From assembly GCA_028571685.1 (NCBI GenBank), contig CM053143.1, positions 196,051,829-196,115,828 of the forward strand: DNA of 64,000 nucleotides, in the 5' to 3' direction. The notes under the pieces were generated by a model. It made no database searches. It was not told where the DNA came from and worked only from the letters and a program-made list of their open reading frames with translations. This document shows, in pieces, positions 24,379 to 34,345 of this stretch. Numbering within the stretch: position 1 is the first letter of the stretch; the number at the start of each line of letters is the position of its first letter. The DNA is from Heterohyrax brucei (Eukaryota; Chordata; Mammalia; Hyracoidea; Procaviidae). The position numbers were made by a program, and so were the translations under genes.

Positions 24379-24407
24379 GTTACCCTCCCACACTTCTTCA
24401 AAAACAA

Positions 24408-24590
24408 CCCTGGTTGTACAGAGGTTAAGCACTTGGCTGCTAATCAAAAGGTTGGAGGTTCCAACCAACTAGGCAACCCTCAGGAAAACGATGTATGGGG
24501 CAGACAGCTACCAAAAAGATGACAGCCTTGGAAAACCCCATCGATCTGTCCTATAGGGTAGGGCAGCTCAGGGTGGGGACTGTGGCGACA
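24408..24590 (+). repeat. AfroSINE, long form
   Basis: AACCCTGGTTGTACAGAGGTT, GGCTGCTAATCAAAAGGTTG, the long-form middle (CTACCAAAAAGATGACAGCC) and CTGTCCTATAGGGTAG. Confidence 0.85.
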
Positions 24591-24839
24591 GGTGTAGCGC
24601 TTGTGAAATTCCCATCACCCAACACCTAAACTGTCACGATTTGGCGTACTAGTTCCTACGTCTTTTAAATAAATAAAACTCACCGATACAGCCCCAGCCC
24701 CCTTAACAATCCTCTCAGCTCCCTTGGCCCTGCTTCCTCAATCCCACAGAGCAGCCAGCGTCAGGCAGCTTCTCCAAACGCCTTCACCACTGCTTGCTAA
24801 AGCACCTGAAATTACCATTTTTGTCTTTTTCTTTGCCCT

Positions 24840-26450
24840 GCGCCTGAGCGGTCACTGGGCGTGACGCGAACGGGACAAGCTCCCCCGCGGTCCGGAAGCC
24901 CAGCGCAGAGCAAGGGGCTCCCGGCACCGGCGGCTCCCCGGTGCGGGGCCGGAAGCGCAATGGAACCCTGAATCACTTCTTCCACTGGTTCGCTGCAGCC
25001 GTCTACGCAGCGGCCTCGGTGTCCTCCCAAAGGTCACGGCCCGCCCCCGGGCCAGGCCCCGCCCACTCCCCCGCCCACGTCCCGGGCCCGCCCCTGCCCC
25101 GCCCCTCTGCTTCCTCCCCATTGGTTCTTATCTGATTACGCCCGTCCCACAAGGTCTCCGCCCCCTAGTCCCTTCACCTTTCACCTCTACACTTCCTAGG
25201 GCCCCTGGGGGCCCCCAGACTCCACCCCCGGACAGCCGGTACTGGTGAGAGTCGTCCGTCCATCATAGAAGATACGGTCTAGGATTGGCTGACAGGGGTA
25301 GATGGGCGGGAAGACAGGCACCGAGTCTGCGCAAGCAGCGCGGCCCGAGGGCGCGTGCGCAATCGCGGCGAGCGTCATGGCGGCTCGGTGTGTGGTGCTG
25401 GTGCGGTGCGCTCTGCCGGCCTTGGCGCGGCCTCTCAGGTAAGGGGCGCCGCTGCCTCAGCCGCGGGCGTGGGTCTTCGCAGCGCCTCTGCTCTGGCAGC
25501 GGCCCCTCCACCGACCGGGCTGGCCCGGGAGCTGGGTGTCCACAGGCCCCGGTCGCGGAGCCGCGGTGTCGGCGGGCCGCAGGGACCGGGGGATCGAGGA
25601 GCCCTGGGGGTGACGGGGCCCGGGGATCGCGGTTTCGGGTGAAAGGGCCGGTGCTCCCACGCTGTGTGGCCTCTGCGTGGCCGCCTGGAGGCGCGGAGCC
25701 GGGAAGCGCGGCCCCGAGGCTGAGCGGCTTCCTCGGCTGCCCGCTCGGCCGAGTCCGCCGCCTCCGGAGCCTCGGTCCGAGGAACTGCGGGCCGGTCCGC
25801 GGGGCGAGGAACCTCGGGGCCGAGCGCGGAGGCTGCGCGGAGCGCGGTGTCAGCGTCGGGCCGGCGCCTCTTCTTTTTCTCCTTTTTAAACCTGCGGTTT
25901 CTGCTCCGCGGACGTCCTGCCACCCTGCGTCAGCGGTTGGCGTTTCCGACGTCGGAGGGAGGCGGTTTATCAGAGAAGCCGCCGGGCCGACGTCGCGGCG
26001 ACGCTGGTCCGCTGCGTGGGGAGACCGGGCGGGTGCAGCCAGCAGCCGGTGGGGTGCGTTCGGAAGACAGAAGTTCGTGGGTGCCGAGCGCTGCAGCCTG
26101 ACGAGTTCCCGGGCGCTGCCGGTGCTGCCGGCCGACCGGCGGAGCGGCGGCTCTCAGAGTTTATTCCCCAGAAGAGTCACCCGGGGGTCGTGGGAAACGG
26201 TAGACCGTGGTTCCGTCTGCCTCGGGTGGCTTGCTTCGGAAGCAGACCGTTAGAAGCCCTGCCGCCGGGTCCACCTCTGGTCAGAAGCGGAGCTCCGCCG
26301 CGGCGCCCCCGGGGCCGCCCAGCGCTGCCGAGAGACGCCGCCCGGCGGGGTCCCTCGGGGGCGCGCAGCGCTGTGGCTTGCGGGCGCGGCGGCAGCTGTC
26401 CTCTGGGTGAGCTGTCTGTTCATCTAAGGGACAAAACTGAAGGGTGCTAA
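24840..26450. promoter_or_regulatory. GRPEL1: GRPEL1 CpG-island promoter
   Basis: This stretch is very rich in GC and in undepleted CpG, spanning the 5' flank, exon 1 and the first kilobase of intron 1. Upstream of the ATG are inverted CCAAT boxes (ATTGG at 25120-25124 and 25284-25288) and several GC boxes at 25087-25105. A CG-rich near-palindrome at 25350-25361 resembles an NRF-1 site with one mismatch. No TATA box is evident. The transcription start is not fixed by sequence. Confidence 0.8.
25377..25438 (+). CDS. GRPEL1: GRPEL1 coding exon 1
   Basis: This exon holds the ATG and 20 codons plus two bases of the next, encoding most of the predicted mitochondrial presequence. The donor is GTAAGG. 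The start ATG has G at +4 and lies in a CpG island. Confidence 0.95.
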
Positions 26451-29400
26451 GTTTCACTCTGAGCTGGGGTCTAATAAAGAGTGCCACGCGTCCTGGCCAG
26501 GAAACCTCCGTTTTTGTTTTTAAACACTTGATCCTGTCACGCATTGATGACTCGTGACCTTAGGTGTAGGGCGTAACCTTTTTTTGGTGTAGGATCAGCT
26601 TGGGTGATACCCGGCGTCACTGGAGTTGTCGCGTGTCCCCGTTTGTGCCCTGTCCCTTCTCACCGCCGGCAGCAGGACTGCACCCACCGCGCTCGCTCAG
26701 AGCCGCCGCACACGGCGTCACCGGCACTGTTCTCCCCCTTCAACACTCCGCAGCACTCAGCCCCTCTCTTAGCACCTTCAAGCCCTGTTAACTTTTGAGC
26801 GACTGTTACGTGCCCCGCGTGCACAACCTCTGCCGTCCCTTTTGTGATCGGCAGCACTGAGCCTCACCGCCAGGAGCCGCTGGCGCAGCCGGCCAGAGAT
26901 TCTGGGTGCCGTGGTTCCGGGGAGGTGTTGGACATGGAAGAGGAGGGGAGTGGCGCGGCCTTGGCCCGTGGACGGACCAGGACAGCCATGTGTGGCACCT
27001 GTTATATAATAACTTCCGTCCATGAGATGGAGGGCGGTTGGGGCTCTGTGGTGGGCTTCTCTCCTTCCACGTGGTGAGGGTGCCCATCCAGTGCGCCTTC
27101 CCCAACCACTACCTGTCACTGGAGGGTTGCACTTTGGTGTGATGCTCAACAGGTGTCAGTGCAGCGTCCAGATTAAGATGGAGTAGGAAGAAAGGCCTGG
27201 TGACCCAATTCCAAAAGTCAGCCAGTGAAACCTCTCCAGATCACAGTGGTCGGGTCTCACTCTGCCCGGGGCCGCCGTGCGTCGGGGCCAGCCCCACAGC
27301 AGCTAACAGAAACAACGTCCGTCAAGTAGGACTTGCTTTTATTAGGGCTAAAAAAACTTCTCCCCAGGAAATCAGTGGCGAATAATTTAAAATTATCGTG
27401 GCTTCCTAAGACCATACATCTGACTTGAACATGGAAAAGAGTAAGCACAATTGTTCATTTGCAACATGTGTTCCCTAGGCCCGCCCCTCGGTGGCTGTGC
27501 ACAGCCACCAAACAAAAGAACAACGGCCAGAACCTGGAGGAGGACTCGGGCCCTGTGGAACAGAAGGCAGACCCTCCGTCCTCGGAGAAGGTGCTCCTGG
27601 AGGAGAAGGCCAGGCTGGAGGAGCAGCTGAAGGAGACAGTGGTGAGGCTGGGTGGGGCCTCACCTGGAGAGCCTGCGGGCATCCTCCGTGTCCTGTGGGT
27701 GTGGAGCCCAATTCCAGTACAGTCTGTCATCTGTCCAGCTCTTTGTGGCTCTGGTTCTGTCACCGAGTAATCTTTTTGTGCTAAACAGATGGAGAATTAA
27801 GGCTTGAAACAGCCTTTTCAAAGGAGGGATTCCTAGAGAGGTGATTTAAACTGAGTGCGGGGCAAGGACTTGACAAGAGCTGAGAGTGGGGATGTGGTTG
27901 TGTGGTACTGCCAGTCAGGAGTTTTGTGGATTAGTAGTATTGAGGATTACATGACACAGAGAAGCTACACAGGAACACATGCAGCTGGTGAAATCAAGTT
28001 CTTCAAGGATTTAGGAACATGAAACACTTCAGTGCTGGCACTGTCATAAGCTATTTGTGTATATTAATCCTCTGAGTAAACTGCTAATATCCCCACTTTA
28101 CAGATGAGGAAACTGAGGCACAGAAAGATTACCTGAACTTCCCAAAGTCACCTAGCTACCAAGTGGCGAAGCCAGGCTACACACTGGGGTAGTCTAGCAT
28201 GGAGCCCCTGCTCTTACCGTGACCCTGTAACCTGAGGGTTGAAAATGGGTGCTCAGCAGACATCTGAGGAGACTCAGGAGAGACGGCAGGAAGGGTGGCA
28301 GCGGGCGAGGCAGGTGTCAGAGTTGACTGGTGGTTACACAGTGCATGAGCTGAATCACCTCTTTTTGGCATCTGAAACACCAAAGGTTTGTGGGCTGGGA
28401 GAGGCTTCCACTCTGCCCATGCTGGTCGCCTGTGGCCTATCCTTGGGGTCGGGTACGTGCTCCCATCGCCTGAACGGGAGCTCTAGGGTCCCTGGCCGAG
28501 TCGATGAACCTTCTGAAGGACTGACAGGCTGCTGAGCAGCACAGTGGAGGTGGCCTGCCCTGCCGTCCCCCTCTGCCCTGTTTGCAGGAGGACAGGCCAG
28601 ACTGTAGCCGTCCTCATGCCAGGGTCGCCTTTTCCACTCGACAGATGTAGTGACGCAGTTTTAAATCATTCTCTGAGCTGCTCTGACTCGACCAGAATCT
28701 CAGTAACAGATGTTACCTGAGTTGTCACTTGGGGTTTGTTCTGTCATCACTCTGGAATCATTTTCCTTCCTATGAATTTGGTGAGTTTTAGTCACATAGA
28801 CTTTTTGTTCTTTGTTAGGAAAAATATAAGCGTGCCTTGGCAGACACAGAGAACTTACGGCAGAGAAGCCAAAAGCTGGTGGAGGAGGCCAAGCTATACG
28901 GTAACTGTGTGCTGGGGACACACCGGGGCGGCACTGGCATTGCAGGGGGGGTCAGTGGGACAGGGATGGGAAGTCCAGGGGAGTCAGGGGAGGGCTGGCA
29001 GCCAGTGGCCCTCGCCCCGGTGCTGTCCTGCCGGTACAGGGTCCTCGGCTGCAGCCACGGCTGGTGCAGGGTCGAGCATGCTCAGGACAGAACCCCAGTG
29101 AGACATCACCAGGCAAGCGTGTCACATAAGGCCCCCGAGGTGTTTGCATTGCCACTTTTCACTGTGTCACTGGCATTCCTGTTTCACAGTTGAGATCATT
29201 GAGGTTTAGAGGTTAGTGACTTGCTGCTCGTCCCGGGGGCCAGGCAGGCCAGGCCACGGTGCTGGAGCCGGCACTCCCTACTGCCCCTGTAGCGTCTGGG
29301 CCGCGGTCTCCTGTGTGAGCGCTGGCGGGGCTGCACGCAGCCGGACACTGTTGGTAAAAGGCATGCGGCTCAAAATGGGGTTCCGTGTTTTGTCTGAGGT

Positions 29401-30260
29401 CAGACAGGGTGAGAGGCCACTCGGGACTGGAAGTTCAGGTCCCTTTTTGGCAGCAAGCAAAGCATGTGCTCACTCTCAGTTCTGCCACCGTGCGCCACTA
29501 ACTGTCACCATCCTCTGGGACCAGAGAACTTAGGTAACGTGAACACACTTAGACCACTTTTAAAGGAATCCAGCTGGTAGGGAGCCAGACCCGCTCCTGT
29601 CCCCTGTGTGCCATGTCCCTTCCGTGTGGAGCTGTCCTCCTTGGGGGACGCTGTTGCTCTTTTGTCTAGTGCAGAATTGCTGGTGAGGTGCTTCTGCAAG
29701 TTTCCAGCTGCCTGTCTTCCGTCTTCCCTTCAAAACACACGTCCTTCCTGGGGGCCTAACTCGCCTCTCAGCGGGGAGAGACTTGTTTAGTGGCCACAGA
29801 AACCCTCAGGCAGACAAGTGGCAGCCCGCGCAGGAAGTCAGCGAGCTGGTGGCCACATGCTGCCCCGTGCACCGGTGTGGACGCAGCTGACCCGACTCTC
29901 GTGCCCATTGCAGGCATCCAGGGCTTCTGCAAGGACCTGCTAGAGGTGGCAGACATTCTGGAGAAGGCCACGCAGAGCGTCCCACAGGAGGAGGTCAGAG
30001 AGGACAACCCTCACCTCAAGAGCCTCTACGAGGGCCTGGTCATGACGGAACTGCAGATCCAGAAGGTGTTCACGAAGCACGGCCTGCTCAGGCTGGACCC
30101 TGTCGGGGCCAAGTTTGACCCCTACGAGCACGAGGCCTTGTTCCACGCGCCGGTGGAAGGCAAGGAGCCGGGCACGGTGGCGCTGGTCAGCAAAGTGGGC
30201 TACAAGCTGCACGGGCGCACGCTGCGGCCTGCTCTGGTTGGCGTGGTCAAGGACGCATAG
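25377..30260 (+). CDS. GRPEL1: GRPEL1, mitochondrial GrpE-like co-chaperone (4 exons)
   Basis: The coding exons are 25377-25438, 27479-27641, 28819-28900 and 29914-30260. They total 654 nt, or 217 residues plus a TAG stop, the same length as I recall for human GRPEL1. All six intron ends are GT/AG and the frame closes exactly across the joins. The family acts as nucleotide exchange factor for matrix mtHSP70 (HSPA9), releasing ADP so that the chaperone can cycle during protein import and folding. Residues 1 to about 27 are Arg/Leu/Ala-rich without acids, as in a matrix presequence. Residues about 45-105 form the long dimerising helix, rich in Glu and Lys. The C-terminal part contains the GrpE signature region around FDPYEHEALF and KVGYKLHGRTLRPA. 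The gene lies tail to tail with TADA2B and starts in a CpG island. No disabling change is visible. Confidence 0.97.
27190..27325 (+). repeat. RTE/AfroSINE-related fragment
   Basis: AAGGCCTGGTGACCCAATTCC, then TCAGCCAGTGAAACC and a degraded 3' block ending CAGCAGCTAACAGAAACAAC, like the RTE 3' terminus. Confidence 0.6.
27479..27641 (+). CDS. GRPEL1: GRPEL1 coding exon 2
   Basis: The acceptor TTCCCTAG precedes it and a GTGAGG donor follows. It completes an Arg codon split by intron 1. It encodes the end of the presequence (LCTATKQK), an acidic linker and the start of the long helix ending LKETV. It ends in phase 0. Confidence 0.95.
28030..28218 (+). repeat. MIR SINE
   Basis: The MIR core is clear: CCCCACTTTACAGATGAGGA, AACTGAGGCACAGAAAGATT, then CACCTAGCTACCAAGTGGC and CCCTGCTCTTACC. 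Confidence 0.9.
28819..28900 (+). CDS. GRPEL1: GRPEL1 coding exon 3
   Basis: The acceptor TTTGTTAG precedes it and a GTAACT donor follows. It encodes the conserved helix EKYKRALADTENLRQRSQ and ends one base into the next codon. Confidence 0.95.
29914..30260 (+). CDS. GRPEL1: GRPEL1 coding exon 4 with stop
   Basis: The acceptor CCATTGCAG precedes it. It encodes the rest of the four-helix region and the C-terminal beta domain that contacts mtHSP70, ending GVVKDA then TAG. The reading frame is also open upstream of the exon, but that stretch is intronic. Confidence 0.95.
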
Positions 30261-30560
30261 CTGCCACTCAAGTGTTTGTCACTTGACATGACACAAAAGG
30301 CTGGCTTACCTGCTCTCATTTGTGACTCCTTCGGGCCCTTCCTCACCTCGTTGGGAAGTGTCAGTAACCAGCGGCCGAGCAGAACGAAGCTGGCTGTGAA
30401 GCTGCCCTGTCGGGCGGAACCCACGGTTCCCAGACCCATGTGCTCAGGGGACTTGCGGGACACTACCCAGCTGGTAGAGTATCATGAATCATGCTAGATT
30501 TGTTCCAACTGGTGTCATGAAACTCTTTGAATGAATAAAGCGTCTTCGGGAATCCTGTGG
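30261..30560 (+). terminator. GRPEL1: GRPEL1 3' UTR and polyadenylation signal
   Basis: A canonical AATAAA lies at 30534-30539, 274 bases after the stop codon. Cleavage would fall about 10-25 bases later. No other canonical signal lies between the stop and this one. Confidence 0.8.
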
Positions 30561-32359
30561 CTACCTAGACACAGCGTCTGTACCTCTCTTGCAGCTGGCT
30601 GTCTCTCTTGGGAGAGTCATTGGAACTAGGCCCCACTACACGTCACTGAGTTAATAGGAGAGGCAAAACTTGAAATGTTTTTGTTGCTAAAGGCATTTTC
30701 TAGGCTTTGTGAGGAAGGCACGTGGATGTGCGTGACTAGTTACCTAGCTGGCTGCCGACAGTTCCAGACCCGAGGGTCTCACGTAGGGGGTCTCACAGGC
30801 GCTTCCATGCTTCACAGCTCTTGTACCTGCATTTCACCAGGAGCTGAATTAGACAGGTTCTTTTCGTCCTGTTTTTGTTTATCTGAATGTACAAACACTT
30901 TCTTCTCTATTCAGGTAACTGCTGACAACCTCCTGTTACGTCCCCTAGTAAGGTGGACTTTGTCAGGGGGAAGGTTGTGGGTATGTCCGATTTTAAATGT
31001 TAATGTTCCCATTTAAGATGTTATTTTAAGAGGAGCAAAGTCCTAATATTTTATCTTCCCACTTTAGATAAATTGTTGGTGATCCCTGAGCCACCAGGGA
31101 AGAGGTTACGTTAGCTGTGCCTTCCTGCACCTGGCCTGAGATGGTGTAGTCACCACACGTGTGCCACTGTCCTGGAACAGGGAGCCACGTCTCTGCTGGG
31201 TCATGGGTGGGCCTGGCCTCTGCAGCCGTCAGGGGTGAGAAAGGGCAGGTTAGGGGGCTGCAAACCCAGAGAGCCACCGCAAGGACGGGCAGGTACCACC
31301 CCGGCAGAGGCGGTCCTGGTCCTCCGTGGTAACCGTCACTCACAGTGAGCACCAAGGGAACAGTGGCGCTCTCCCACTGGGCAAACAGCAGCTTCTGCCG
31401 CTGCGTCTGGGCTTCTCTGACAGCAAGGTGAGCGCTCCAGCAGCGACTGCTGGAAAAGGCGGTGCGGTCAGATGTGCCTCGCCACTCTGAAGGATGGGAG
31501 GACTAGTCCCGAGTCCCTCTACATTCTTCTCCTCTAGCTACCTTAAGGTGGTTGCTTAGAACCTTCCAGAAGGTCAGGCAGCCCCATGACCTAGTCAAGG
31601 CACACTGGAGTCAGAGCCCCGCTTTGTCCTGGGCTTACGCAAGTGCAGGTGTGCGGCCCACCTCAGCCGGTGAAGGCACAGAACACGGCACAGGCGGTGT
31701 AGATCGCTGGCTGGGGTCTGTCGGCAGGTCCCTGTCGTTCAGGGGCAGCAACAGGGCATGTCATCGAATGATGTCCACACTGACACAGAACGGAAGGCTC
31801 GTCCCTGCATACTGGTCACACCGTGGGGTGGAGAACCTGAGCCCCCGTGGTCAGACCCCCAAGCACGGGCTCACAGACGTCTCAGGTGGACGCAACTTCC
31901 AGGGAGAGAGGGTGGCAAGGAAGCACCCTCACAGCGAGCCAGGCCACCCAGACTGCCAGGTGACCCTGTGGCTCACAGCCTTGGCCAGGCAGCCCTGGGG
32001 GGCATGGCCTGACAGACTGATGTCACTGACGTGGGCCTCCACGGACGGGGCAGGAATCAGGAAGAGGCGCTTGTGGGGCTACAAGCAGCAGGTCAGCGGT
32101 CACCTGGTGGGGCTGGCCTCTACGGGGCATTCCCCGACCTTGGACCAGGGGGTTCCGGGGAAGAGCCCCGCTTAGAGCAGCACCAACTGCAGCAAGGGTC
32201 AGCAGTGGACAGTCTTGGCCACATCCACTGGGCCAGGGAGGAGGTGGAGGCCCCAGGGCAGTCACCCACAGCGCCACATCGCATGATGGTGACCAGAAAC
32301 CGAGGGGTTGGACGACAGTGCGTCCCTCCGCCGGCATCGCAACAAACGCTGGGTGCGAG
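30561..32359. other. GRPEL1-TADA2B convergent intergenic segment
   Basis: It lies between two poly(A) sites. I recognise no repeat family. The plus frame at 31552-32175 is open for 207 codons without any recognisable domain. Confidence 0.6.
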
Positions 32360-33352
32360 TCCTTTAAAATGTTTTATTCAACAGTGACAACCTCCCTTAG
32401 GGTACACGGGGTTAAAAAAAAAAACAAACACAAAAAGGAAAAGGCACCACAATTAGGATTCCTGCGAAGTCATGAGACGTCTGTCACACAACTTGGCTTC
32501 AATGGGACCGTGAGACCACACGCCCCGGGGAGAGAGCATTGGGACCCCTGCGCAGGTCAGGCTGAGAGCCGGACCGGCGCGGGGACCCCGCTGAGCGGCC
32601 CTGGGCTGGGCTGCCTAAAATGCTGAAGACAGCCTTCATGTCACAGGAAGGGGCCGTGGCTGCCCCTGAGAGAGGCCCCACAAACGACATCGGAAGAGGG
32701 TTGTGACATCAGCCTTCGGGCAGACAAGCATAGGGCCCCCGCGGGGCCGGCACCCCGGCGGTGCGGTTTCCGAGGGACAAGCGGGCCACAGGTGGCAAGC
32801 ACCCCAGCAGATGCCCAGAGCCTCAGGCACGGGGCCTGCATCCCCCACGAGGGACGCACATCTCTCGGGGACGGAGGGGAAGAGGGCTCTGCCTGAGGCA
32901 GCCTCAGCTTCTGGGGCCACACGTCCAGAGCGGCACCACCCCCGTGGGGCAGCTCAAGGGGCACCGGGTCCCTCCGGGACTGTCCCTCTGAGGTCTCTGC
33001 GGGCACCGCCGTCCCTCTCCTCGCCTCCCGCGCCAGGTGAGGACGCGGCCCACGGCACGGTCGTCCTCCGCTGGCAGGGCAGCAAGCGCCGCACCCAGGC
33101 CGATCCCCTCACAGCCCTATCAGACGACCCCTTGGCGACGCGTCACCCACTGCGAGCGGGGCTCCGGTCACCGTCTGGCCGTCCCGCTGCTCACGGAGGG
33201 CGCGGGGCCGACCTCAGGGGTCGGACGAAGGCGCGGCTCCCCGGAAGCCCCTCCCCTGAGGCCCGGTGGCCCCGCCCCCGCCGCCCGGTGGCCCCGCCCC
33301 GCCGCCCGGTGGCCCCGCCCCGCCCCTTCCCCTCCCCGCTCCGCGGCGGCCC
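32360..33352 (-). terminator. TADA2B: TADA2B 3' UTR and polyadenylation signal
   Basis: AATAAA on the minus strand lies at 32373-32378, about 975 bases after the stop. The first 90 bases after the stop are extremely G-rich on the transcript strand and include a 21-22 bp tandem repeat. About 1.8 kb separates this end from the GRPEL1 poly(A) site. Confidence 0.75.
33265..33330. repeat. 21-22 bp GC-rich tandem repeat in the TADA2B 3' UTR
   Basis: A unit beginning GGTGGCCCCGCCCC starts at 33265, 33287 and 33308. On the mRNA strand it reads as repeated GGGGCGGGGCCACC blocks. Confidence 0.85.
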
Positions 33353-34345
33353 TCAGGCGGCGTCCCTGGAGATCCAGCCGCTCTCGGTGAGGAAGGTGAG
33401 GATCCTCTTCTTCAGGACCTTGTCCAGGTAGCTGGGCAGGCGGCTCTTGGCGGGGATGCCCTGCCGCTTCTGCAGGTGGTCCTTGATGATGATGGTCTTG
33501 GCGGTGACGTAGCGCGCGGGGCTCAGGCTCAGGGAGCTGCAGAGCACCTTCTCGCGGTCCGAGAGCAGCTCGAAGCCCGGCAGGTGCTCGATGGCGGCGA
33601 ACTCGCCGTCGCGGCCGTCCTCCCGGCCCCGCTTGGCGGCGCCGAGGCCCTTGCCCTCCCGCCGCTTCTCCCGCTTGTGGCGCGCCGCCTCGTACTCGGC
33701 CGACTCCTCCATCTTGGTGATGCCGTTGCGCCGGTAGCGCTGCAGCTCGCGGATCTTGGCGCGCAGCACCTTCTCCTTGTGCATGTTCTCGAAGAGCTCG
33801 TCGAACTCCTTGCAGGACAGGAACTGGTAGAGTGGCCGCAGCTTGAGCCGCAGCTCCTTCTCCTCCTTGGTGACCTTGCGCTTGGCGGCCCGGTCCTTGT
33901 CCTTGCGCTCCTTGCCCAGGAAGGCCGGCACCAGGTTGTAGTCGCGGGCAATGTTCTTGCGCCGCTGCCGCTCGCGCAGCTTCCGCACGTACATGTCCAC
34001 GTGGGCGCGCTTCAGCTCGATCTCCACGTCGTCGTCGTCGTAGTTGACCGAGAGCCCGCTGATGAGCGTCTCGGCCTCCTGGTCATACTCGATCTCGTAG
34101 TCGTCGCGCAGCGGCATGTAGCCGAGCTGCTGCTGCTCGGCCGCGGTGATGTCCAGCGGGGGCAGCGGCGTGGTGAGGCTGGGCGAGAGCGGGCCGCCCC
34201 CGGGGCACGTGTGGTCCGTGACGCGGTTGGGGATGGTGTCGGGGATGCAGGCCTTGCCCAGGTTGCCGTGGATGTACATGCTGACGTAATGCTCCATCAC
34301 CTCCTGGGGCGTGCGGGAGGCGCCCACGTGCGTGGCCATGTCCTC
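33353..34345 (-). CDS. TADA2B: TADA2B coding exon 2 with stop
   Basis: The acceptor CTGCAG precedes the codons for EDMATHVG, which resume the SANT domain. The exon carries the rest of the protein and ends in TGA. Its third positions are strongly GC-biased, which leaves the opposite strand open for 409 codons by chance. Confidence 0.95.
   Translation of the reverse strand, partial: EDMATHVGASRTPQEVMEHYVSMYIHGNLGKACIPDTIPNRVTDHTCPGGGPLSPSLTTPLPPLDITAAEQQQLGYMPLRDDYEIEYDQEAETLISGLSVNYDDDDVEIELKRAHVDMYVRKLRERQRRKNIARDYNLVPAFLGKERKDKDRAAKRKVTKEEKELRLKLRPLYQFLSCKEFDELFENMHKEKVLRAKIRELQRYRRNGITKMEESAEYEAARHKREKRREGKGLGAAKRGREDGRDGEFAAIEHLPGFELLSDREKVLCSSLSLSPARYVTAKTIIIKDHLQKRQGIPAKSRLPSYLDKVLKKRILTFLTESGWISRDAA

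Larger units (their letters stand above)
25439..29913 (+). other. GRPEL1: GRPEL1 introns 1-3
   Basis: Intron 1 (25439-27478) starts in the CpG island and carries an RTE/AfroSINE-like fragment at about 27190-27325. Intron 2 (27642-28818) holds a MIR SINE. Intron 3 (28901-29913) shows only a doubtful MIR remnant near 29160-29215. Confidence 0.85.
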
